DNA from: Gemmatimonas phototrophica
Lineage (GTDB): Bacteria > Gemmatimonadota > Gemmatimonadetes > Longimicrobiales > Gaopeijiaceae
DNA length: 5,365 nucleotides
Assembly: GCA_945876015.1 (NCBI GenBank)
Contig: CAMCNM010000158.1
Coordinates: 1-5,365, forward strand
Direction of reading: 5' to 3'
Position 1 is the first letter of the stretch. Every line of letters begins with the position of its first letter. The notes under the pieces are model-generated. The model worked only from the letters and a program-made list of their open reading frames with translations. It was not told the origin of the DNA and ran no database searches. Positions 1 through 5,365 of the stretch are shown here, piece by piece. The position numbers and the translations under genes were made by a program.

Positions 1-74
1 TCTTCCTGGCTGCGTCGCCTTTTATCACGGGTGAGGTCATCGTCGTGGACGGCGGCCGCTCGCTGAACGATTAG
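1..74 (+). CDS. Short-chain dehydrogenase/reductase (SDR), C-terminal end only
   Basis: Only the last 23 residues and the TAG stop (72-74) are in the window; the reading frame begins at base 3 and the gene starts off the left edge. The visible tail reads FLAASPFITGEVIVVDGG, then RSLND. The pattern FLAS...ITGEVIxVDGG is the standard C-terminus of classical SDR enzymes, the Rossmann-fold NAD(P)H oxidoreductases such as FabG (3-oxoacyl-ACP reductase), pteridine reductases and many sugar or alcohol dehydrogenases. The catalytic Tyr-x-x-x-Lys and the cofactor glycine motif lie outside the window, so the substrate cannot be told. The VDGGRSL ending is common in FabG-like and pteridine-reductase-like members, which is only a hint. 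The gene runs in the same direction as the downstream penicillin-binding protein gene, 127 bases away, so co-transcription is possible but not shown. Confidence 0.85.
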   Translation, partial: FLAASPFITGEVIVVDGGRSLND

Positions 75-108
75 GCGTTTGCAACGCACATAGCCACAAC
101 CACTTACA

Positions 109-126
109 GGCCCTGCTAAAGGGGCC
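109..126 (+). terminator. Small GC-rich hairpin after the SDR gene, weak terminator candidate
   Basis: GGCCC (109-113) pairs with GGGCC (122-126). A T-G wobble (114/121) extends the stem to six pairs around a six-base loop. It lies 35 bases after the SDR stop codon, where a terminator would be expected. The following bases (ATTCCTGG) are not a T-tract, so this is not a canonical intrinsic terminator. It could instead be a pause or RNA-stability hairpin, or chance in GC-rich DNA. Confidence 0.25.
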
Positions 127-187
127 ATTCCTGGCACGCGTCTCGCTCTCGTGGGGGGTTGGGGCCCGACCTCGCCACACGCACGTC

Positions 188-192
188 AGGAG
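188..192 (+). promoter_or_regulatory. Shine-Dalgarno site that fixes the PBP1A start at 202
   Basis: AGGAG at 188-192 is followed by nine bases and then ATG at 202. The frame is open further upstream to a GTG at 151, but that start has no comparable purine-rich site and would add 17 residues with no resemblance to a PBP N-terminus. The ATG at 202 is therefore the better start. Confidence 0.8.
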
Positions 193-201
193 ATCAGACG
201 G

Positions 202-2670
202 ATGGACCCCAAGTCGCAGGACGGCTCGAACCCATCGGTAAGCCCGCAGCCGAAGGTCATCATCAAGAAGCCCGAGCGTCCTCGCTTCCGCCTCCCGCGA
301 AAGTCGGACTTCCGGCTGAAGGCGAATCGGCCCTGGCTCGTCGTGATGGGGGTTTCGATCGCCGGGGCGACCGCAGGCAGTCTCCTGGTGAAGGACACCC
401 TGCTGCCCGACTGCGTGAGCGAGGGCTGTCCTTCGGTGGAGAGACTCCGCACCTACAGTCCCCCCGAGCCGCCTCAGATCCTGGACGCCCAGGGGGAGCT
501 GGCCGGTCAGCTCTCCGGACCGCGTCGCACCGTGATCGGGACAGACTCGATCCCGCAGCTCTTGAAGGAGGGCTACATCGCCGTGGAGGACCGCCGCTTC
601 CGGAGTCACGGCGGCGTGGACGTCTCGGGAGAGATCCGGGCTTTCGTCACCAACCTACGCTCGGGCGGCGTGGAGGAAGGCGCCAGCACGATCACCATGC
701 AGCTCGCCCGCAACGTGTTCGGCGAAGAAGTCATGGACTACAACAAGTGGCACCGGAAGGCGACCGAGATCCGGACCGCGCGCGAGATCGAGGACCAGCT
801 CACCAAGGACGAGATTCTCGCGACGTACCTGAACCAGATCTATCTCGGCGACGGCGTCTACGGAGTCGAAACGGCGGCCCGCCATTACTTCGGCAAACCC
901 GTCATGGACGTGAGCACGTCGGAAGCGGCGGTGCTGATCGGGCTGGCCAAGAACCCCGAGGGCTACAACCCGAACCGCAATCCGGATCGCGCTCGGGACC
1001 GCCGTGACCTCGTGCTCGGCATGCTCGCCGAAGCCAAGCTGATCAGCGCCGCCGACGCGGAGAGCGCCAAGACGGATTCGATCGTGGTCGTGGACGACCC
1101 CGACGAGAACAGCTGGGGCGACAACGCCTATTACGTGAGCGCCGTGCAACGCGAGCTCCGCGACCTGTATCCCAACCCCAACGACCGGCGCGGGATGCGC
1201 GTCCACACCGGGCTCGACCAGAGGGCGCAGGCCGCCGGCGTCGAGGTGCTGACTGCTCAGCTACGCGCGGTCGAGGCGGGCGAATTGGGCAAGTTCCGCG
1301 ACAAGGTCGCCCCCGACTCGCTCACGCGCGCGCGTGGCGATTCACCGTGGCTGCAGGGGATGGTGGTGGCCATGGACGGGCAGACCGGGCTGGTCACCAC
1401 CGTGGTCGGCGGCAGGGACTTCGACCACTCCGAGTTCGACCGCGCGTTCCAGGCGAAGCGCCAGCCGGGTTCGGCGTTCAAGCCCATCGTGTACCTGACC
1501 GCGCTCGGCCACCGGCTCAGTCCCAGCGAATCCATCCCGACCGATCCGATCAAGCTCGCGCAACAGGGGTCGGAGGACTGGGAACCCAACGATCACGTCA
1601 GCAGCGGCAAGCTCACGGTGCGCGACGCGCTGGTCTACTCGTCGAACGCGGCATCGGTGCGCGTGGGACAGCGCGCCGGCATCGAGCAGGTCATCACGCA
1701 GGCGCACGGGATGGGGATCGGCACCGATCTTCCGAGCTATCCCTCGATCTTCCTGGGAGCGGGCGAGGTGATCCCGGCCGAGCTGGTCGCGGCGTACGCC
1801 ACGTTCGGCAACGGCGGCCACACGATCACGCCCCATTTCGTTACCAGGATCGAGGACGGCAAGGGCAGGCTCCTCTACCAGCGTGAGTCGGCCGCGGACG
1901 GCCAGGCGATCGATCAGCGATTCGGGTTCCTCATTCTCGACATGATGCGCGACGTCGTGCGCCGCGGAACCGGAACCCGCGCGTTCCTGAACGGCATTCC
2001 GGTCGCTGGGAAGACCGGAACGACGAACGACTCCAAGGATCTCTGGTTCATCGGCCTGACGCCGAAGCTGGTCGCGGGGGTCTTGATCGGGTTCGACAGG
2101 CCGCGCACGGTGCTCCGCAACGCGGGAGGGGGAGATCTCGCCGCACCGGTCTGGGCGAAGTTCATGGCCATCGCGGCGCGCGACGACAAGAGCCCGGATT
2201 GGATCGCGCCCCCTGGGTTGGCGCAGGTCGCGATCGATTCAGAGAGCGGCTACCGCTGGGGCCCGGGCTGCCTGGGAGAACAGCGCACCGAGTACTTCCT
2301 GACGGGAACGGAGCCGCTGTCGGACTGCCCGATCTGGAGCGGGGGCTGGTTCATGAACGACTACGGAGAGTGGGAGTATCGCGGGATGGAGCAGGACACG
2401 TCCGGCTACTACCAATCGCCCTACGCCGCTGTCTTTCCCGATTCGAGGGACGGAGTGAGTTCGGGCCGGACGATCTTCTACAACGATTCGGGGATCGACC
2501 AGCGCGAATCCGAAGCGCAGCGGCGCGCCCAGATCGACAGCCTGGACCGCGCCTTCCGCGAGGGGCGCTACGGCCAACCGGCTCCGAGCGACACGGTGCG
2601 TCTGCCTGCGGTCGGCGCCAGCCCGGAGGTCACGCCGCCTACGCCCGACACGGCCGGGCTGGGCATCTGA
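202..2670 (+). CDS. Bifunctional penicillin-binding protein, PBP1A family (glycosyltransferase GT51 + transpeptidase)
   Basis: A complete class A PBP of 822 residues, within the family's usual range. It polymerises lipid II into glycan strands and cross-links the stem peptides at the outer face of the inner membrane. Residues 1-43 are a basic, proline-rich cytoplasmic tail, and about 45-63 form a single membrane anchor (WLVVMGVSIAGATAGSLLV). The GT51 domain spans roughly 88-260. It has EDRRFRSHGG with catalytic Glu129, GASTITMQLARN at 161-172, RKATE with Glu189, YLNQIYLGDGVYG, AARHYFGK and the EAAVLIGLAKNPEGYNP block. The transpeptidase domain spans about 383-655. It has SAFK with nucleophile Ser424, SSN at 480-482, and KTGT from Lys604. 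All catalytic motifs are intact. The C-terminal tail holds Cys690 and Cys709. The start is ATG 202 with AGGAG nine bases upstream. The gene converges on trxB with 18 bases between stops. mrcA/ponA-type naming fits the family, but the exact paralogue cannot be assigned. Confidence 0.96.
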   Translation: MDPKSQDGSNPSVSPQPKVIIKKPERPRFRLPRKSDFRLKANRPWLVVMGVSIAGATAGSLLVKDTLLPDCVSEGCPSVERLRTYSPPEPPQILDAQGELAGQLSGPRRTVIGTDSIPQLLKEGYIAVEDRRFRSHGGVDVSGEIRAFVTNLRSGGVEEGASTITMQLARNVFGEEVMDYNKWHRKATEIRTAREIEDQLTKDEILATYLNQIYLGDGVYGVETAARHYFGKPVMDVSTSEAAVLIGLAKNPEGYNPNRNPDRARDRRDLVLGMLAEAKLISAADAESAKTDSIVVVDDPDENSWGDNAYYVSAVQRELRDLYPNPNDRRGMRVHTGLDQRAQAAGVEVLTAQLRAVEAGELGKFRDKVAPDSLTRARGDSPWLQGMVVAMDGQTGLVTTVVGGRDFDHSEFDRAFQAKRQPGSAFKPIVYLTALGHRLSPSESIPTDPIKLAQQGSEDWEPNDHVSSGKLTVRDALVYSSNAASVRVGQRAGIEQVITQAHGMGIGTDLPSYPSIFLGAGEVIPAELVAAYATFGNGGHTITPHFVTRIEDGKGRLLYQRESAADGQAIDQRFGFLILDMMRDVVRRGTGTRAFLNGIPVAGKTGTTNDSKDLWFIGLTPKLVAGVLIGFDRPRTVLRNAGGGDLAAPVWAKFMAIAARDDKSPDWIAPPGLAQVAIDSESGYRWGPGCLGEQRTEYFLTGTEPLSDCPIWSGGWFMNDYGEWEYRGMEQDTSGYYQSPYAAVFPDSRDGVSSGRTIFYNDSGIDQRESEAQRRAQIDSLDRAFREGRYGQPAPSDTVRLPAVGASPEVTPPTPDTAGLGI

Positions 2671-2705
2671 AGCGGCCCCGCGTGGAACCTAGTGGCTCCC
2701 GCTTC
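2669..2705. repeat. Inverted repeat spanning both stop codons of the convergent genes
   Basis: GAAGCGG (2669-2675) is the exact reverse complement of CCGCTTC (2699-2705), with 23 bases between. The repeat encloses the TAG of trxB (2689-2691, minus strand), and its left arm begins within the TGA of the PBP gene (2668-2670). It is the only pairing structure I see in the 18-base convergent gap and could act as a two-way terminator or 3' end hairpin. Against this, the loop is long and neither side has a T-tract. A seven-base match over this distance can arise by chance in GC-rich DNA. Confidence 0.3.
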
Positions 2706-3666
2706 CGCCGTGCGCGAGCCAGCGCTCGGCTTCGAGCGCGGCCATGCAGCCCGTACCCGCCGCGGTGACGGCCTGCCGGTAGTACGAGTCCATCACGTCG
2801 CCCGCGGCGAACACGCCCGGCACCGACGTCTGCGTCCGCCACCCCATCGGCATCTTGATGTAGCCGGTGGGCTCCAGCTCGACCGCTCCGGTCAGGAACT
2901 GCGTGTTCGGCTCGTGCCCGATCGCGACGAACAGCCCGCCCACCTCGAGATCGCGCTTCTCTCCGGTGATCCGGTCCGTGAGGCGAAGCGCCTTGATCTC
3001 CTCGTCGCCCACCACCTCGTCCACTATGGTGTTCCAGAGAAAGCGGATCTTGGGGTGCCCGAGCGCCCGGTCCTGCATGATCTGGCTCGCACGCAGCTCG
3101 TCGCGACGGTGGATGATCAACACCTCGGAGGCGAACGCGGTCAGGTAGACAGCTTCCTCCATCGCGGTGTCGCCGCCGCCCACCACGGCAAGCGTCCGGT
3201 TGCGATAGAACGGGAGCGCGCCGTCGCACACCGCGCACGCCGAAACACCGCCGCCGTTGCGCGCGAGGTGCTCCTCACCCGGGATGCCCAGCCACTTCGC
3301 GTTCGCGCCGGTCGCGATGATGACCGCGTCGGCGTGAACCTCGCTGCCGTCCGTGGTGAACAGGCGGCGCGGATGGCCCTTGAAGTCCACCCGCACGATG
3401 TCGTCCGTGATGATGCGCGTTCCGAATCGCTCCGCCTGCTTCCGGAAGTCCATCATCATCTCCTGCCCCGACACCGCCGCGGGGAAGCCCGGATAGTTCT
3501 CGACGTCGCTCGTGAACATGAGCTGGCCGCCGGGAATCATCGTGCGGCTTCCCGCGCCCTCGTAGACGAGCGGGCTCAGGTTCGCACGGGCCGCATAGAT
3601 GGCGGCCGTCCAGGCCGCCGGCCCCGAGCCGACGATGACCACCCGCTCCTTATGGTGAACGCTCAT
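2689..3666 (-). CDS. trxB: Thioredoxin reductase (NADPH, FAD)
   Basis: A complete 325-residue cytoplasmic flavoenzyme, the usual length for low-molecular-weight bacterial TrxR. It passes electrons from NADPH through FAD and a redox disulfide to thioredoxin. In order: an FAD dinucleotide motif GSGPAA at 13-18, PGGQLMFTSDVENYPGF at 45-61 (typical TrxR flavin contact), ATG at 118-120, and the active-site pair Cys144-Ala-Val-Cys147 followed by Asp148. Then come the NADPH motif GGGDTAMEEA at 163-172, HRRDELRAS at 186-194 for the 2'-phosphate, and the C-terminal FAD motif GDV at 289-291 with RQAVTAAGTGCMAALEAERW. The CAVC pair differs from E. coli CATC in one inner residue, a common variant. The ATG overlaps the upstream reductase stop as ATGA. 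The purine stretch AAGGA lies only three bases before the ATG, so initiation probably relies on coupling. The frame stays open far upstream, but that extension lies in the wrong frame of the neighbouring gene. Confidence 0.96.
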   Translation of the reverse strand: MSVHHKERVVIVGSGPAAWTAAIYAARANLSPLVYEGAGSRTMIPGGQLMFTSDVENYPGFPAAVSGQEMMMDFRKQAERFGTRIITDDIVRVDFKGHPRRLFTTDGSEVHADAVIIATGANAKWLGIPGEEHLARNGGGVSACAVCDGALPFYRNRTLAVVGGGDTAMEEAVYLTAFASEVLIIHRRDELRASQIMQDRALGHPKIRFLWNTIVDEVVGDEEIKALRLTDRITGEKRDLEVGGLFVAIGHEPNTQFLTGAVELEPTGYIKMPMGWRTQTSVPGVFAAGDVMDSYYRQAVTAAGTGCMAALEAERWLAHGGSGSH

Positions 3667-4670
3667 TTGTCCTTGAAGATCGCCAGGTTCGTCGAGTGGC
3701 CGGGGTTCACGCGCGCGGTCGGATTGATGTAGTGCACCGCGTTGTTCACCGCGATCGTCGCCTCGGAGAAGCCGGTCGCGATCAGCTCGATCTTCCCCGG
3801 ATACTCGACCACGTCCCCCGCGGCATAGATGCCGGGGATGTTGGTCTCCATGAGCTGGCTCACCAGGATGCGGTTCTTGTTCAGCTCGAGACCCCAGCTC
3901 TTGATCGGGCCGAGGTCGGGCTTGAACCCCAGGAAGCAGAGCACCGCGTCCACGTCCACGCGCGTGTCCACATCGGTGCGGTTGTCGTAGATCGTGATCC
4001 CGTCCACGTGGCCGTTGCCGTGGATCGCGCGCACCTCGTGATACGTGTGCAGCACGATGCGTCCCGATTCCTGCGCCGCCGCGAGCGCCTTCACCGACGC
4101 CTCGTGCGCGCGGAATCCTTCCCGACGATGGATCAGCGTGAGCTGCGAGCACTTGTCCTTCAGGATAAGCGCCCAGTCCAGCGCCGAGTCTCCTCCGCCC
4201 ACGATGATCACGCGCTTGTCACGGTAGACCTCGGGATCCTTCACGAAGTACGTGACGCCGTTGTGGAGCAGGTCCTGATAGCCGGGCACCTCGAGATGCC
4301 GGGGCTCGAACGCGCCCTTCCCGCCCGCGATCAGGATCGACCTGGTCAGGTAGCTGCGCGCGCGCCCGATCAGCTTGAACAGGTCGCCCTCGCGCTCCAC
4401 CGAGCGTACATCCTCGTCGAGCACTACATCACATCCGAACTGAGTGCCTTGGGTGATCAGATCCCGCGCGAGGTCCTTGGCGAGGATCTTGGGGATGCCG
4501 CCGACGTCGTAGATGTCCTTTTCCGGATACAGAGCCGTCAGCTGACCGCCGAGCTCCGGAAGGGAGTCGATGATCCGGCAGCTGACCTGGCGCACGCCAG
4601 CGTAGAAGGCGCCGAACAGGCCGGTCGGGCCTCCGCCGATGATCGTGATGTCCCTGACGTCTTCCTGCAT
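3663..4670 (-). CDS. Ferredoxin/flavodoxin-NADP+ reductase, thioredoxin-reductase-like type (YumC family)
   Basis: A complete 335-residue FAD enzyme, close to the roughly 330-350 residues of TrxR-like FNRs from Bacillus (YumC) and green sulfur bacteria. It should move electrons between NADP(H) and ferredoxin or flavodoxin in the cytoplasm. Seen: an FAD motif GGGPTG at 12-17, the family stretch ELGGQLTALYPEKDIYDVGG at 39-58, an NADPH motif GGGDSALDWA at 158-167, HRREGFRAHE at 181-190, and a C-terminal FAD motif GDV at 285-287. The tail has PGHSTN at 323-328, like the HSTS element that contributes flavin-stacking residues in YumC-type FNRs. There is no CxxC; cysteines 31, 80, 174 and 245 are isolated, so thioredoxin reductase activity is unlikely. 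The start is ATG at 4670, where homology begins, preceded by a weak AAGG ten bases upstream. An in-frame start at 4838 would add 56 low-complexity residues and is rejected. The stop overlaps the trxB start (ATGA). Confidence 0.93.
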   Translation of the reverse strand: MQEDVRDITIIGGGPTGLFGAFYAGVRQVSCRIIDSLPELGGQLTALYPEKDIYDVGGIPKILAKDLARDLITQGTQFGCDVVLDEDVRSVEREGDLFKLIGRARSYLTRSILIAGGKGAFEPRHLEVPGYQDLLHNGVTYFVKDPEVYRDKRVIIVGGGDSALDWALILKDKCSQLTLIHRREGFRAHEASVKALAAAQESGRIVLHTYHEVRAIHGNGHVDGITIYDNRTDVDTRVDVDAVLCFLGFKPDLGPIKSWGLELNKNRILVSQLMETNIPGIYAAGDVVEYPGKIELIATGFSEATIAVNNAVHYINPTARVNPGHSTNLAIFKDK

Positions 4671-4717
4671 CGAACCGCCGCCTTGGGGCGTGAGCGTTTT
4701 CGTGAGGGGAGGGGCAA

Positions 4718-4746
4718 AGTCTAACCGGGTAGGGCCGGGTCCCCAA
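4718..4746 (-). promoter_or_regulatory. Weak candidate sigma-70-type promoter for the FNR-trxB operon
   Basis: Read on the minus strand, TTGGGG (4746-4741) and TAGACT (4723-4718) are separated by 17 bases. They match three of six and four of six consensus positions, and would give a start near 4711 and a leader of about 40 bases. This is the most AT-rich patch in the gap. The match is weak, promoters in this kind of lineage may not follow the E. coli consensus, and nothing in the sequence proves use. Confidence 0.25.
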
Positions 4747-4907
4747 GCCCGCCGATCAAGACCCCGGATCCGCCGGGTGGATACCCCCGGAGGCCACCCT
4801 TGGGGTCGCTTCCTGCCAGGACGAAGGGCCCCTTGCACGGAATCGAGGCCGACTCAGGTGGGACCGTGATGGAGCTGACCGGCGGGATCGCGATGTCCTT
4901 CCGAGCC

Positions 4908-4932
4908 GAGCGACGGAGGCAATCCCCCGCTC
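4908..4932 (-). terminator. Imperfect hairpin just after the Nudix stop, weak terminator candidate
   Basis: On the minus strand, eight bases follow the Nudix TGA before GAGCG. GAGCG pairs with CGCTC, and an inner GGGG pairs with CC-T-CC around a four-base loop (ATTG) if one T bulge and one two-base bulge are allowed. Position fits a terminator, but no T-tract follows, so it is not a canonical intrinsic terminator. Confidence 0.25.
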
Positions 4933-4939
4933 ACTCGCG

Positions 4940-5365
4940 TCAAAGCGCGGCGGGTGACCCCGGGTCGCCCGGTACGCTCGCCTCGAGATGGCGGACCGCA
5001 GCGCGGATCATCTCGCGCGCGTTCTCGTACGTGACCCGCGTCATGGCCTCTTCGACGGGGAGCCACTCGCACTCGGTGATCCCCTCCGCGATCTCGGGAA
5101 TCGTCTCGCCTCCCTCGGAGCGCATCAAGAAGAACGAGCAGTACTTGTGGACCAGCAGCTCCTCCTGAAGGAAGTACCAGTCGATCGATCCGAGCTCGGG
5201 CCCCAGCTCCAGCAGGACGAGACCCGTCTCCTCGCGTACCTCCCGGATCGCCGCGGTCGGGGCGTCCTCGCCTTCCTCTAGCTGCCCGTGGCAGAACCGC
5301 GTCTCGTCACGCTGGGCTGCGGAGAGCGAACGGAGCGATGAATAGCGACCGGCCGGCGGCGAAGG
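4940..5365 (-). CDS. Nudix hydrolase, C-terminal part (5' end beyond the window)
   Basis: An open frame of 141 visible codons ends at TGA (4942-4940) and stays open to the right edge, so the start codon is outside the window. It has a perfect Nudix box, GX5EX7REVREETGL, running from GQLEEGE to the final Leu (5287 down to 5219). Its REVREE glutamates bind the metal that drives hydrolysis of nucleoside-diphosphate-linked substrates. After the box come DWYFLQEE, LLVHKYCSFFLMRSEGGE and ECEWLPVEEA. This order (aromatic strand, HKYxxFFL strand, then a W-L-P-x-E-E-A helix start) resembles diadenosine tetraphosphate hydrolase-like (NUDT2/MutT-type) Nudix proteins. Nudix boxes do not fix the substrate, so that assignment is tentative. 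The residues before the box (RFCHGQ) differ from the more common FPKGH. The ending VPGDPGSPAAL looks like a disordered tail. The gene runs in the same direction as the FNR-trxB operon, 269 bases upstream of it, and is probably a separate unit. Confidence 0.88.
   Translation of the reverse strand, partial: PSPPAGRYSSLRSLSAAQRDETRFCHGQLEEGEDAPTAAIREVREETGLVLLELGPELGSIDWYFLQEELLVHKYCSFFLMRSEGGETIPEIAEGITECEWLPVEEAMTRVTYENAREMIRAAVRHLEASVPGDPGSPAAL

Larger units (their letters stand above)
4671..4939. other. Intergenic region between the Nudix gene and the FNR-trxB operon
   Basis: This 269-base stretch has no credible gene. It holds the weak promoter candidate at 4718-4746 and a six-base direct repeat, CGTGAG at 4689-4694 and 4701-4706, in the presumed FNR leader. 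It also holds an inverted repeat, GGGTGG (4775-4780) with CCACCC (4794-4799), and a BamHI-like palindrome CGGATCCG (4765-4772). I looked for tRNA features (a GGTTCGAATCC-like T-arm) and riboswitch cores and saw none that I could name. Its size suggests that the FNR-trxB pair has its own promoter. Confidence 0.6.

Noticed and set aside
79..110. TTGCAA at 79-84 as the -35 element of a PBP promoter
   Set aside because: No acceptable -10 hexamer lies 16-18 bases downstream; the best nearby options match only two or three positions or have a spacing of 20.
151..201. Upstream GTG start for the PBP at 151
   Set aside because: It adds 17 residues with no PBP-like character, has no Shine-Dalgarno site, and ignores the well-placed AGGAG nine bases before the ATG at 202.
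2689..4152. A 487-codon minus-strand open frame that would fuse about 160 residues onto the N-terminus of TrxB
   Set aside because: The extra residues are Arg/Gly/Ala-rich and lie inside the FNR gene in another frame. TrxB homology starts at the ATG at 3666, immediately before the FAD motif. It is a frame left open by high GC.
3696..4724. Long plus-strand open frames opposite trxB (2692-3732) and FNR (3696-4724)
   Set aside because: They are antisense shadows of well-supported genes. Their translations are rich in Arg, His, Ala and Val without any recognisable fold or motif, as expected opposite GC-rich codons.
4775..4799. GGGTGG/CCACCC inverted repeat as a terminator of the Nudix gene
   Set aside because: The loop is 13 bases, no T-tract follows on the minus strand, and it lies about 140 bases after the stop codon. 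It is probably chance in GC-rich DNA.
4824..4834. AAGGGCCCCTT near-palindrome as an operator or hairpin
   Set aside because: The arms are separated by a single base, so they cannot form a hairpin. The motif is short, with no partner copy in the window.
4671..4838. Upstream ATG at 4838 for the FNR gene
   Set aside because: It adds 56 Arg/Pro/Gly-rich residues unlike any FNR N-terminus, whereas the ATG at 4670 sits just before the FAD-binding strand as in family members.

Overview
The window is ordinary bacterial chromosome, GC-rich (about two thirds G+C by eye) and densely coded. I see no mobile element, CRISPR array, tRNA, rRNA or phage gene. Gene style suggests a Gram-negative-type bacterium from a group such as Gemmatimonadota, Eisenbacteria-like lineages or Acidobacteriota. 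Two things point that way: a PBP1A with a Cys-containing C-terminal tail, and a TrxR-like ferredoxin-NADP reductase with an LGGQLTALYPEK motif. This placement rests on memory of protein style and is a low-confidence inference.

Layout, left to right. Positions 1-74 hold the last codons of a short-chain dehydrogenase/reductase on the + strand. A 127-base spacer (75-201) follows, with a small GC-rich hairpin and the Shine-Dalgarno site of the next gene. Positions 202-2670 (+) encode a complete bifunctional class A penicillin-binding protein (PBP1A family) with intact glycosyltransferase and transpeptidase motifs. It converges on a minus-strand pair with only 18 bases between the two stop codons. 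Read on the minus strand, the pair is a TrxR-like ferredoxin/flavodoxin-NADP reductase (4670 to 3663) followed by thioredoxin reductase trxB (3666 to 2689). The two overlap by the four bases ATGA, so they are very probably one translationally coupled operon. Upstream of the pair is a 269-base non-coding gap with a weak candidate promoter, a direct repeat and weak hairpins. Then, also on the minus strand, comes the C-terminal 141 codons of a Nudix hydrolase that runs off the right edge.

How the genes fit together: PBP1A polymerises and cross-links peptidoglycan and has no evident functional link to the rest. The two flavoproteins share a fold but differ in the active site. TrxB has the redox-active CAVC pair and uses NADPH to reduce thioredoxin. 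The FNR paralogue lacks any CxxC and should exchange electrons between NADP(H) and ferredoxin or flavodoxin. Their coupling suggests a ferredoxin/NADPH/thioredoxin relay, which is an inference from gene order. The Nudix protein may be a separate housekeeping unit. I did not find a convincing new biological system; the most interesting points are the coupled FNR-TrxB pair, the four-cysteine pattern of the PBP, and the stop-to-stop convergent junction.
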